From CAZAKZ01 sp964485695 (lineage in GTDB: Bacteria > Planctomycetota > JAFGQW01), in the NCBI GenBank assembly GCA_964485695.1, contig CAZAKZ010000100.1, positions 1-21,266 on the forward strand: a DNA stretch of 21,266 nucleotides, read 5' to 3'. The notes under the pieces were generated by a model. That model was not told the origin of the DNA, did not search any database, and saw only the letters and a program-made list of their open reading frames with translations. Shown here in pieces: positions 8,062-15,862 of this stretch (position 1 is its first letter; each line of letters starts with the position of its first letter). The position numbers and the translations under genes were made by a program.

Positions 8062-9313
8062 AGGTGTTGAGATAGATCAGAATGTCCGAAACGTAGAGGC
8101 CGGCCATGCCGGAGAAGTAGAAGAGGTTGGGCAGCATCAGGACGTTCTGCAGGTCCACGAAGGAGTCCGGATACTTGGCACCGGGAGCTGGTCTGAAGAG
8201 GTTCGGGAGCCAGCCACCCCGGGTGCCCACGCCGTAGAACAGGTCGCCGCGGGTCGTGTTCGTCTTGCCGTCGGTATAGAACATGGGATCCACGAAGAAG
8301 TAGAGCTCCTCCTTACCCGGGAAGCCCGGGCCGGTGAACCGGCCCACGGACATCTGGACCGAGCCGCCCCAGAGCACGTTGAACGGATTGATGGAGATGG
8401 TGTGGGAGTTGCACACGCTCGAGGCCCGGGTCAGGTGGTTGATGAACTGGGTCTGCGGGGTGGGGGGCGCACCGCAGGGGCACTTACGCTTCAGGAGCTG
8501 GATGGCGCCGTAGCGGACGTCCTGCTCGCTCTCGCAGAACGGAAGCAGCGGCAGCCGGTGCATGCGGAATGCCTCGGAGCGGACGATTCCCTGGATGCCG
8601 GGCAGGGCCGGAGTCGGCGTGAAGGTGTAGGGGGCCACCACCGTGTACGACCAGTTCGGATGGCCGCCGATGGGGTACTTGGAGAGCGGGTGGTGGGTGA
8701 AGATGTCGCACATGTGGTTCACGCCGAAGGCGAAGGACCACTCGTTGGTGGTGCAGTTCACTGCGTAGTCGATGTAGCCGAAGTAGTGAACCGGCTGGGA
8801 GTATTTCTTGTTGTAGACGCAAGGCGGAATCAGCCAGTCCATGGACGGGTTGTGGACGGGATACTTGGCCATCAGCTGCTTCGAGGGGTGGACCTCGGCG
8901 TTGATGAGGAAGCGCCACACCTGGTACCGGGCACCGGCAGGCGTCGTGGTGTCCGTTTCCATCCAGGTGCGGGTATAGAAGAGCAGCCACAGTGCGGACG
9001 GGTCCCAGAGCTGCAGCCCTCCGCCGGTCCGGAGATCCACGCCTGTCATGGTGTAGATGCCGCAGGCCACGGGTGTGGGCGCGGGGATGGACAGCATGCA
9101 TCCCTCCGGATGGTAGAGGGTGCAGTCCTTCCAGGGGATCCACCGGCACCTGTCCTTCACCGGCGGGAAGGGGGGCAGCTTGGCCTTGACGGTCTGCCAG
9201 CAGACCCCGGTGTAGAGGCCGTCATCGCCGATACACTGGGTATCCGCGGCAGGGGCCAGGGGAAAGAAGGCGAAGAGAAGAACGAGAATGAGACCTTTTT
9301 GCAGCACGGACAT
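8057..9313 (-). CDS. Secreted cysteine-rich protein of unknown function
   Basis: I place the start at ATG 9313, not at the far end of the open frame (9412). AGGAGG lies just upstream and the product (418 residues) then begins with a textbook signal peptide (MSVLQKGLILVLLFAFFPLAPA, cut near ADTQC). The mature part has 13 cysteines (27, 38, 56, 64, 72, 84, 165, 187, 202, 260, 278, 280, 301), all in the N-terminal three quarters. It is also rich in Trp, Tyr, Pro and His. That suggests a disulfide-bonded extracytoplasmic protein. The C-terminal 110 or so residues are cysteine-free and aromatic (LYFFVDPMFYTDG, YYLN-type end). I recognise no domain or active site. Confidence 0.8.
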   Translation of the reverse strand: MSVLQKGLILVLLFAFFPLAPAADTQCIGDDGLYTGVCWQTVKAKLPPFPPVKDRCRWIPWKDCTLYHPEGCMLSIPAPTPVACGIYTMTGVDLRTGGGLQLWDPSALWLLFYTRTWMETDTTTPAGARYQVWRFLINAEVHPSKQLMAKYPVHNPSMDWLIPPCVYNKKYSQPVHYFGYIDYAVNCTTNEWSFAFGVNHMCDIFTHHPLSKYPIGGHPNWSYTVVAPYTFTPTPALPGIQGIVRSEAFRMHRLPLLPFCESEQDVRYGAIQLLKRKCPCGAPPTPQTQFINHLTRASSVCNSHTISINPFNVLWGGSVQMSVGRFTGPGFPGKEELYFFVDPMFYTDGKTNTTRGDLFYGVGTRGGWLPNLFRPAPGAKYPDSFVDLQNVLMLPNLFYFSGMAGLYVSDILIYLNTY

Positions 9314-9476
9314 GATGGTACCTCCTTGAAATAGGGTGTGTTTCTTCCTCGATTCCAGACGTCTGTGGTTCGTTTCTCTCAGGAGGGGGAATGGATCGGG
9401 CGGGGGATTCATACTCCGGATTTTTCCGGATTCAGAAAAAAATCGGGCGTGTCTGCTAGAAGGAGGGGGAGATCGG

Positions 9477-9923
9477 TCAGGAGGTCTTCCACCGGGACGC
9501 GGGCGGCTCCGGGGATTTATCCCTGCCCCAGTCGTATTTCATGATCTTCTTGCCGCTCCTGTCGCACAGGGTGACGGCCGCGTCCAGGCGCTTCAGGAAG
9601 GGGGAGATCTCGGCGTCCTCGTGGTAGAGCTCCTGCAGCAAGGCGTCGGCCTCCAGCTGCATGCCGGGGTCGGCGGCTACCGAGAGCTCCAGTGCGTTGC
9701 ACAGTTCACCCCGGGCGTCACGCCACGCGATGAGTGCGCCCCGGGCCTCCCGGAGACGCACGCTGAAGTCGTCGGGATCCACGGCGGAGATCTGCACGTC
9801 GCAGCCGTATCCCCTGGTAAACAGGCCGATCTTCTTCTCGTATTCCCGGACCCGCACGGAACCGTTGAAGCTCCGCGACTCTTCCCCGGTCTTTTTTCGG
9901 ATCAGACGTTCGAGAAGTCCCAT
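9477..9923 (-). CDS. Hypothetical cytoplasmic protein, 148 residues
   Basis: ATG 9923 has GGAGGA about 8 nt upstream. The product has no signal peptide or membrane segment. It is charged, with an N-terminal beta-like section (SVRVREYEKKIGLF, CDVQISAVDPDDFSV) and a helical middle (REARGALIAWRDARGELCNALEL). A segment ADALLQELYHEDAEISPFLKRLDAAVTL precedes a Lys/Trp-rich tail. I do not recognise the family. It lies 163 bp upstream of the cysteine-rich secreted gene on the same strand, so cotranscription is possible. A T-run in the gap (minus-strand sense, near 9437-9443) is not preceded by a clear hairpin. Confidence 0.65.
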   Translation of the reverse strand: MGLLERLIRKKTGEESRSFNGSVRVREYEKKIGLFTRGYGCDVQISAVDPDDFSVRLREARGALIAWRDARGELCNALELSVAADPGMQLEADALLQELYHEDAEISPFLKRLDAAVTLCDRSGKKIMKYDWGRDKSPEPPASRWKTS

Positions 9924-10159
9924 GAGACGGCTTCCTCCGGATCCGGATTCGGAATCGACGCGGGCTCCGGATACACCCGCCCGGACACAATTCGCCGATG
10001 TGCGTAGTGAATGTATCGGATCCGCATCCGGGGGGGATGGAAGACGCGAAGTAACGTGATAGGATCTTTGAAGTTACGACCGGGTCTTTCAGGAACACCG
10101 GGCGAGAGATTCCCCAGGCGCGGGGTCCGGATTTCCGATTCCTGGATGCGCACTCTGTT
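9924..10159. other. Divergent intergenic region, nothing further recognised
   Basis: This is the upstream region shared by the small hypothetical gene (minus strand) and the symporter gene (plus strand). Apart from the symporter promoter at its right edge I see no good promoter for the minus-strand gene, no operator dyad and no small gene. Confidence 0.4.
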
Positions 10160-10187
10160 TTGACTTTCCCGGCCGCCCTGGCATAAT
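10160..10187 (+). promoter_or_regulatory. Sigma70-type promoter for the symporter gene
   Basis: TTGACT (10160-10165) and CATAAT (10182-10187) are separated by 16 bp, each matching consensus at five of six positions. The predicted start of transcription falls some 35 nt before the ATG at 10228, leaving room for the AGGAAGG ribosome site. Confidence 0.55.
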
Positions 10188-10227
10188 CCGCATCTTGATC
10201 CCACGACCCTTCCGAGGAAGGAAATCC

Positions 10228-11874
10228 ATGTTCATCACCGTCGCGTCCTTTCTGTTCTTCACCGGCATGGTTGCAGTCTGCACCGTCGTGATGACCCGCA
10301 GGCACGACCACAGGAGTTCCACCGGCTACTTTCTCGCGGGCCGGAACCTGACCTTTCCGTTCATTGCCGGCTCGCTGCTGCTGACCAATCTCTCCACGGA
10401 GCAGATGGTCGGACTGAACGGAGCCGCGTTCAAGGACGGCTTCTGCGTCATGGTCTGGGAAGTCGTGGCCGTTCTCGCCCTGGTGCTCATGGCCGTTTTT
10501 TTCCTCCCGAAGTTCCTCAGGAGCGGCATCGCTACGGTGCCCCAGTTCCTGGAGAAACGATTTGACGCCGGCACGCAGGTGATTTCGAACCTGATCTTCC
10601 TCATCGCCTACGCGGTGATCCTGCTTCCGATCATCCTCTACACCGGAGCGCGGGGACTCGGCTGGATGCTGGACATGCAGGGCCTGACCGGCATCCAGAA
10701 TGAAACCACGATCCTCTGGCTGACGGTGTGGTTCGTGGGCCTCATCGGAGCGACCTACGCGATCCTCGGCGGCCTCCGGACGGTGGCCGTCTCTGACACC
10801 TTGAACGGTATCGGCCTGCTCGTGGGCGGCTTCTTGATCACCTGGTTCGGTCTCCAGGCCATCAGCGGGCAGCTGGGGGACGGAAAGGGGATCTTCGAGG
10901 GGATGCGTATCCTCAGGGAGCAGCAGGGGGGCAAGTTCAACTCCATCGGCGGCCCGGACACCTCGGTTCCGTTCCACACCATCTTCACGGGAATCCTGCT
11001 GCTGAACCTCTTTTACTGGTGCACGAACCAGCAGATCATCCAGCGTACCTTCGGTGCACGAAACCTGTCGGAAGGACAGAAAGGGGTGCTGCTCACCGGC
11101 TTCTTCAAGCTCCTGGGGCCGATCTACCTCGTCATTCCCGGCATCATGGCGCTGGTGCTGTTTTCGCAGAATCCCGACGTGAAGCCGGACACGGCCTACG
11201 GGATGCTGGTCAGGAAAGTACTTCCCGCCCCGCTGACGGGCTTCTTTGCGGCCGTGATGGCCGGCGCGATCCTCAGCTCCTTCAACTCGGCGCTGAACAG
11301 CACCACCACGCTGTTCAGCCTCGGCATCTACCGCAAGTTCCTCAATCCAAAGGCCACCGAAAAACAGGTGGTGAAATCCGGCAAGGTCTTCGGCTGGATC
11401 ATGGCCGCCGTATCGATGTCCATCGCGCCTCTTCTGGCCGGGCAGGAGAGTATCTTCGCCTACCTCCAGAAGATGAACGGGATCTATTTCATTCCGATCT
11501 TCGCGGTGGTTCTCGTGGGTATCCTAGCCCGGCGGGTTCCGGCCGTGGCCGCGAAGACGGCGCTGCTGGTCGGCTTGATCTCGATCTGCTTCGGTTACTT
11601 CGTGCCGCTGGGGACTGCGGGCAACGGCGATTTCATCTACCTGACCAGCTACATCCACGAGTTTCATTTCCTCGGAATCGCGTTTGCGTTACTGGTGCTG
11701 ATCATGCTGGGCATGGGTGCGGTCAGACCGCGGGCCGAGGCGTGGGTGCACGAGCATTCCGGAGACGTGGAGCTGACACCCTGGAGGTGGGCGCCTCATG
11801 CAGCAGTCGGACTCGTGGTGCTGGTACTGTTGATCTACATCGTGTTCGCGGACTTCAGCGTGTTGACAAGATAG
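10228..11874 (+). CDS. Sodium:solute symporter, SSS (SLC5-like) family, YidK-type
   Basis: From ATG 10228 (AGGAAGG 6 nt upstream; the frame is open slightly further back) the product has 548 residues, the usual size for this family, with some 13-14 hydrophobic segments. Family signatures are GYFLAGRNL (33-41), NLSTEQMVGLNG (54-65), the IGGLRTVAVSDTLNGIGL region, FYWCTNQQIIQRTFGARNL and SFNSALNSTTTLFSLGIYRKF (about 351-371, around the sodium site). The pattern is closest to E. coli YidK as I remember it, a putative SGLT-type sugar symporter. It would import a sugar or related solute across the inner membrane using the Na+ gradient. The substrate cannot be read from sequence. It has its own promoter and converges on the gene at 12002. 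Confidence 0.93.
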   Translation: MFITVASFLFFTGMVAVCTVVMTRRHDHRSSTGYFLAGRNLTFPFIAGSLLLTNLSTEQMVGLNGAAFKDGFCVMVWEVVAVLALVLMAVFFLPKFLRSGIATVPQFLEKRFDAGTQVISNLIFLIAYAVILLPIILYTGARGLGWMLDMQGLTGIQNETTILWLTVWFVGLIGATYAILGGLRTVAVSDTLNGIGLLVGGFLITWFGLQAISGQLGDGKGIFEGMRILREQQGGKFNSIGGPDTSVPFHTIFTGILLLNLFYWCTNQQIIQRTFGARNLSEGQKGVLLTGFFKLLGPIYLVIPGIMALVLFSQNPDVKPDTAYGMLVRKVLPAPLTGFFAAVMAGAILSSFNSALNSTTTLFSLGIYRKFLNPKATEKQVVKSGKVFGWIMAAVSMSIAPLLAGQESIFAYLQKMNGIYFIPIFAVVLVGILARRVPAVAAKTALLVGLISICFGYFVPLGTAGNGDFIYLTSYIHEFHFLGIAFALLVLIMLGMGAVRPRAEAWVHEHSGDVELTPWRWAPHAAVGLVVLVLLIYIVFADFSVLTR

Positions 11875-11894
11875 GCTGCCTGCGGATCCACGGG

Positions 11895-11992
11895 CCCACG
11901 GCCTTTGATCTTCCTGAATCGGGACATTTTGGCTCCGTCGGAGATCCCACAGCCCCGAGATGTCTCGATTCAGGACAAGAAATGGCCGTGGG
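11895..11992. terminator. Long imperfect inverted repeat between convergent genes
   Basis: Outer arms CCCACGGCC (11895-11903) and GGCCGTGGG (11984-11992) enclose an internal loop. Inside is a 16-bp stem, TCCTGAATCGGGACAT (11912-11927) with ATGTCTCGATTCAGGA (11960-11975), with one G-T pair. A small CTCCG/CGGAG dyad (11933-11943) sits inside that. It lies between the stops of the symporter (11874) and the minus-strand propeller gene (12002), as a bidirectional terminator would. There are no T-runs, so it might instead be a small palindromic repeat element. Confidence 0.6.
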
Positions 11993-12001
11993 GAGGCGGA
12001 G

Positions 12002-13306
12002 TCAGAGGATCAGGATCTTCGAGTCCGGGATGACCGCGATCCCCAGCGGTGCCGCTGGATCCAGCACCACCGCCCCGATCCAGATCGGTATTCCGCCCAA
12101 GGAGTTGCCGAACATGGTCACGTCCAGGCGGGCCTTGGCAGCGCCGTTCACCAGGCTGCCGACGTGGCCCGTGAGTACGCCGGGCAGGAGGCTGTAGAGC
12201 GTGGCGACGGTGAGGACGTCGGGCACCAGCGGAATCCGCCGTCCGTCCTGGAGCGGGACCGCCGGCCGGACTCCGCTCAGGCCGAGAGCGATGATGAAGG
12301 ACTTGCTGCCCTGACCGGAGCAGTTCAGGTGGATGTCCCACAGACCCTGGCCGACCTGGACGCTCTGGAGGTTCCGCTCGAACACCGGCAGGACGTGGTA
12401 GATGTTACCGAAGCCCGGATTGTTGATGGACGTCACGCGGGTCGGCGTGGAGGAGAGAATGTCCACGCGCCAGATGCCGTCCGAGCCCGGGGTCTGTGGA
12501 TCGTCCCAGGCACCGGTGTGGAACTGCGGGCTTGGGGCACTGGCACGATCCATACACGGGCCCCAGCCGGCCCGGAGAAGGGGGTGGTTGAGATACACAG
12601 TGGCCTGGCTCGTCCCGGCCCGGAGCACCAAGACCGACTGGCCGGTGGAGAGGCTGCTGCCGCAGCAGGTGCCCGAATAGATGTCGCTCGTGAGGATGTG
12701 CTTCTGCGTTCCGAAGGAGAAGTTGAATCCGGTGCCGAGGGTGGAGTAGGCCAGGCCGTCCCGGCGCAGGAGGTAGAGGGGCTGGCCCAGGACGGGATCG
12801 GCGTCGGCGACGATCAGATCGCCGCTGTCAATGTCCACGGTCAGGTCGCCGACGTTTGCGAAGGGCGCCAGGGTGGATGCCGCAGCCTTGACGGTGGACA
12901 GGTTCAAGCCGGCGTCGATTTTGAAGACGCCGACCAGGGGCTGCGTGGAGGTGAAGAAAAGATCCCCGTTGTGGTCGTACTCCATGGACAGGACCGACGA
13001 GATGTCGTTCAGGGAGGGGTGGGTGACGTGGGTGCCCAACACGGTAAGGGCCTGGGGATCGACGCGCAGGATGGAGGAGTTGACGAAATCGTGAACCAGG
13101 ACGGTGCGGTTGTCCCAGTTCATGGTAGCCGCCGATACGATACCCGGGAAAAAGACGCTCGAGACCTTGCCGAGGGTATCCACGTGATACAGGTGGGCCA
13201 GGCCCGTGGCGAAGAACTCCGGGAAATGTGGCTGGGCGCCGCCGGCCCCCGGGAGGACTCCCAGGAGAGTCGCGATCAGAATCGATGTAAGAACAGCGGT
13301 ACGCAT
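12002..13306 (-). CDS. Secreted beta-propeller protein, third paralogue
   Basis: AAGGAG immediately precedes a TTG (13312) and lies six bases before ATG 13306, so the ATG is the real start. The product has 434 residues with a signal peptide (MRTAVLTSILIATLLGVLPG, cut near GGAQP). Propeller-like repeats follow: HLYHVDTLGKVSSVFF, SSVLSMEYDHNGDLFFTS, GDLTVDIDSGDLIVADAD, GLAYSTLGTG and GIWRVDILSSTPTRV. The last 115 or so residues (from about LQSVQVGQGLWDIHLN) are the same C-terminal beta domain as in the proteins at 521-1759 and 2028-3272, with RRIPLVPD, LTGHVGSLVNGAAKARLDV and VVLDPAAPLGIAV. A CCGSS pair sits in the middle. It is exported; function unknown. Confidence 0.86.
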   Translation of the reverse strand: MRTAVLTSILIATLLGVLPGAGGAQPHFPEFFATGLAHLYHVDTLGKVSSVFFPGIVSAATMNWDNRTVLVHDFVNSSILRVDPQALTVLGTHVTHPSLNDISSVLSMEYDHNGDLFFTSTQPLVGVFKIDAGLNLSTVKAAASTLAPFANVGDLTVDIDSGDLIVADADPVLGQPLYLLRRDGLAYSTLGTGFNFSFGTQKHILTSDIYSGTCCGSSLSTGQSVLVLRAGTSQATVYLNHPLLRAGWGPCMDRASAPSPQFHTGAWDDPQTPGSDGIWRVDILSSTPTRVTSINNPGFGNIYHVLPVFERNLQSVQVGQGLWDIHLNCSGQGSKSFIIALGLSGVRPAVPLQDGRRIPLVPDVLTVATLYSLLPGVLTGHVGSLVNGAAKARLDVTMFGNSLGGIPIWIGAVVLDPAAPLGIAVIPDSKILIL

Positions 13307-13398
13307 CCTCAACTCCTTCGACTATTGTCTATTGTCCCTCGCCGAGAGCTTGGCCCGGTGGAACCTGGAATACCGGATACAGGTCGGAGGCATCTCCA

Positions 13399-13441
13399 GT
13401 TCAGATCCTGTTCAGATGGATCAAATACCATGATACAGGAT
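13399..13441. promoter_or_regulatory. Candidate operator: direct and inverted repeats in a divergent promoter region
   Basis: GTTCAGAT occurs at 13399-13406 and again at 13410-13417, an 11-bp period that places both on the same DNA face. ATCCTGT (13405-13411) also pairs with ACAGGAT (13435-13441). The site lies between the minus-strand propeller gene (start 13306) and the plus-strand oxidoreductase (start 13596). No regulator can be named. Confidence 0.25.
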
Positions 13442-13595
13442 GGATTCCCCCGGGACAAAGGGCTGCCGCCGCGGATCGGCGATTTCGATTTCTGTTCCCG
13501 GAACGACCCTTTTTCCCGGATCCGGACAACACAACTCAGCCACCGTCGAAAATTGACCTTTTTTCCGGGCCCCGCCTTGGTCTACCCTTTTCGCC

Positions 13596-14531
13596 ATGTG
13601 CAAGGTCATCGTCATCGGGGCCCGCCGGCGCCGGCAGGGCATCGGAGAGTTCATCGCCCGGGCATTCGCCCTGGCCGGGGTGGAGGTGTGCGGGGTGGTG
13701 GGCACGCAAGAGGACAGCGTTCGCCTGGCACGAGAATCTCTATATGAGAAGTACGGGATCCGGTGTGCAGGCTACCTGTCCCTGAAGGAAGCCCTGGACC
13801 GGGAAAAGCCCGACATGGTAGCCGTCTGCTCACCCATCGCTTCCCATCTCGAGTACCTGGAGGCGGCCGCCGCGGCCGGGGTACACTGCCTCTGCGAGAA
13901 GCCGCTCTGGTGGGGCGAGGCGACGGACCGGACGGAGGTGACAGCCGGCATCGTGGACGCCTTTGCCGAGCGCGGGCGCCATCTCGGGCTGATGACACAG
14001 TGGCCGCATACCCTCGAGGCCTTCTTCAAGATTTATCCGGCCCTGAAGGGAAAGGCCGTGCGGCGATTCGAGATGTTGTTGAGTCCCATCACGATCGGTA
14101 CTACCATGGTACTCGATTCCGCCTCTCACCCCCTGAGCCTCCTCGAGGCACTCACGGGGCCCGGGGAGGTGGAGTCTCCGGAGGCCGTGTTCGTGGACGG
14201 AGATCCGGGAAAGCTGCGCATGGAGTTCACCTACACCCACGCCGGCGGTGCGGTGGAGGCCACGTGCCGACTCATCACGACTGCGGAGCCGCCCCGACCG
14301 GCCGGATACGCCGTGAACGGTTTCGGGGTGGAGAGACGCATCGAGATCCCGTCCTACGAGATGACCTTCGAATCGGCCGGCTGCATCGTGAAGGTCGAGG
14401 ACCCGGTGGAAGTCCGGGTCCGGGACTTTCTGGAGATGGTCCGGGCCGGCGCGGCTCCGGATCGGGAGAGCCTGATCCGGAGCATGCGCGCCCTGGAGGC
14501 GCTGATGGCAGCAGCCGCTACACTTGACTGA
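13596..14531 (+). CDS. Gfo/Idh/MocA family NAD(P)-dependent oxidoreductase
   Basis: The 311-residue product starts with a Rossmann fold, MCKVIVIGARRRRQGIG, where the usual GxGxxG is stretched to G8...G15-I-G17 as in a subset of this family. It carries the family signature CEKP (100-103). The conserved catalytic-region pattern appears as D174-S-A-S-H178 in the C-terminal beta-sheet domain. Members oxidise or reduce sugars, inositols or sugar-nucleotides with NAD(P). The C-terminal domain is slightly short against the usual 330-380 residues. There is no Shine-Dalgarno sequence before ATG 13596, but the first strand of the fold begins there, so the start is firm. The stop is 14 nt from the next start, which indicates an operon with the radical SAM gene. 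Confidence 0.88.
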   Translation: MCKVIVIGARRRRQGIGEFIARAFALAGVEVCGVVGTQEDSVRLARESLYEKYGIRCAGYLSLKEALDREKPDMVAVCSPIASHLEYLEAAAAAGVHCLCEKPLWWGEATDRTEVTAGIVDAFAERGRHLGLMTQWPHTLEAFFKIYPALKGKAVRRFEMLLSPITIGTTMVLDSASHPLSLLEALTGPGEVESPEAVFVDGDPGKLRMEFTYTHAGGAVEATCRLITTAEPPRPAGYAVNGFGVERRIEIPSYEMTFESAGCIVKVEDPVEVRVRDFLEMVRAGAAPDRESLIRSMRALEALMAAAATLD

Positions 14532-14545
14532 AAAAGGACGCGTCC

Positions 14546-15862
14546 ATGCAGAACAAGGAGCACCCATCCGTGGAGGATCGTGAAGCCTCTCCGGTTGAGG
14601 TCGAACAGGAACACGAGAAACAGGTCGAGCTGAGCAAGATTCACGATTTCGCCTCCAAGCTCGTCCAGCCCGAGATCCTGGTGAGGCTCAAGGAATACGT
14701 GCGGTGGCAGGCGGACCTCCGAAGCGGTTTCGACGACGCCACGCCGCCCGGTGAGAAGCTCAAAGTTCCGGACTACGCGCCGGTGTCCATCAACCTGGAC
14801 CTCACCACGGCGTGCAACTATGCCTGCGACCACTGCGTGGACAAGAACATTCTCAACAAGCCCATCCGGTTCGATCACGAGAAGCTCCTCGCCTCCCTGA
14901 AGTGCATGGCCGACCGGGGACTCAGGTCGGTCATCGTCATCGGGGGCGGTGAGCCCACCACCTACAAGTACTTCCCGGATACCATCCGTTACATGAAGGA
15001 TCTGGGCCTGCAGGTGGCCATCGTCTCCAACGGCTCCGGCATGCAGAAGATCGCCGACGTGGCGGGGTATTTCGATGGAGGCGACTGGGTGCGCCTCTCT
15101 CTGGACTCGGGCACCAACGAGACCTTTCAGGCCATGCACAAGCCCCGCATTCGCATCACCCTGGAAGAGATCTGCCGGCAGGTCCCCGGCATCAAGGCCG
15201 TGAACGACACCTTTCCCATCGGCTTCTCCTTCGTCATCACCTGGAAGGGCGCCTTCATCCACGACAGCCACATCGTGGAGAACCTGGAGGAGATCGTCCA
15301 GGCCTCGGACCTGGCACAGAGGAACCGTTTCGACTACATCGCGCTGAAGCCGTTCCTCACTCGCGCCGAGGCGAACAACGCCGAGATCGTGGACCTGCGC
15401 GACTCCGACGCCCACTTCGACGGCGTCATCGCTCGCATCCGCCGGCAGGTGGACCTGGCCAAGAAACTGGAGACGCCGGACTTTCGGGTCTACGAGACCA
15501 CCAACCTGAAGGTGCTGGAGAACCGTAGCTACCGGAACTACACCCGGCAGCCCCGGTATTGCCACATGCAGTTCTTCCGCCAGGTGCTGAGCCCGCTGGG
15601 TATGTACAACTGCCCGGCCTACCGGAACCAACCCCACGGCAAGCTGGGCGAGCGGGACGCGTACGCCGGCCGGGAAGCGTACGAGAACACCCGGAAGAGC
15701 ACGGGCTCGCTCATCAGGGATTTCGTCGCCACCGGTGAGTGCCGTGAAGTCACCTGCCTCTACAACCACGTCAACTGGTGGATCGAGGACCTCATCCATC
15801 ATCCCGGGAAGCTGGAGGACATCGAGGCCGCCCGGCAGCCTGTGGACGATTACTTCCTGTAG
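14546..15862 (+). CDS. Radical SAM protein with SPASM/twitch-like C-terminal cysteines
   Basis: The 438-residue enzyme has the radical SAM cluster motif C90-x3-C94-x2-C97 (ACNYACDHC), the SAM-contacting GGGEPTT (133-139) and SNGS (161-164), followed by the rest of the partial TIM barrel. Four further cysteines (339, 356, 399, 404), in an arrangement C-x12-G-x3-C...C-x4-C, suggest one auxiliary iron-sulfur cluster like those of SPASM/twitch proteins. The first 75 or so residues are a charged helical extension. AAAAGGA precedes ATG 14546. The reaction is unknown; the partner oxidoreductase 14 nt upstream argues for modification of a small carbohydrate-like molecule. No small precursor-peptide gene is visible nearby, so a peptide-maturase role is less likely. 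The 3' end overlaps the next, convergent gene by 13 bp. Confidence 0.9.
   Translation: MQNKEHPSVEDREASPVEVEQEHEKQVELSKIHDFASKLVQPEILVRLKEYVRWQADLRSGFDDATPPGEKLKVPDYAPVSINLDLTTACNYACDHCVDKNILNKPIRFDHEKLLASLKCMADRGLRSVIVIGGGEPTTYKYFPDTIRYMKDLGLQVAIVSNGSGMQKIADVAGYFDGGDWVRLSLDSGTNETFQAMHKPRIRITLEEICRQVPGIKAVNDTFPIGFSFVITWKGAFIHDSHIVENLEEIVQASDLAQRNRFDYIALKPFLTRAEANNAEIVDLRDSDAHFDGVIARIRRQVDLAKKLETPDFRVYETTNLKVLENRSYRNYTRQPRYCHMQFFRQVLSPLGMYNCPAYRNQPHGKLGERDAYAGREAYENTRKSTGSLIRDFVATGECREVTCLYNHVNWWIEDLIHHPGKLEDIEAARQPVDDYFL

Noticed and set aside
9437..9443. T-run (minus-strand sense) as an intrinsic terminator of the 148-residue gene
   Set aside because: There is no stable hairpin directly before the run, so I did not call a terminator.
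13319..13335. Tandem GACAATA-like repeat near the start of the third propeller gene
   Set aside because: Only two short copies, with no array and no spacer structure, so it is not a CRISPR or convincing operator.
14546..15862. RiPP maturase interpretation of the radical SAM enzyme
   Set aside because: The SPASM-like cysteines allow it, but no short precursor-peptide gene with a ribosome site is present on either side, and the close partner is a sugar-type oxidoreductase.
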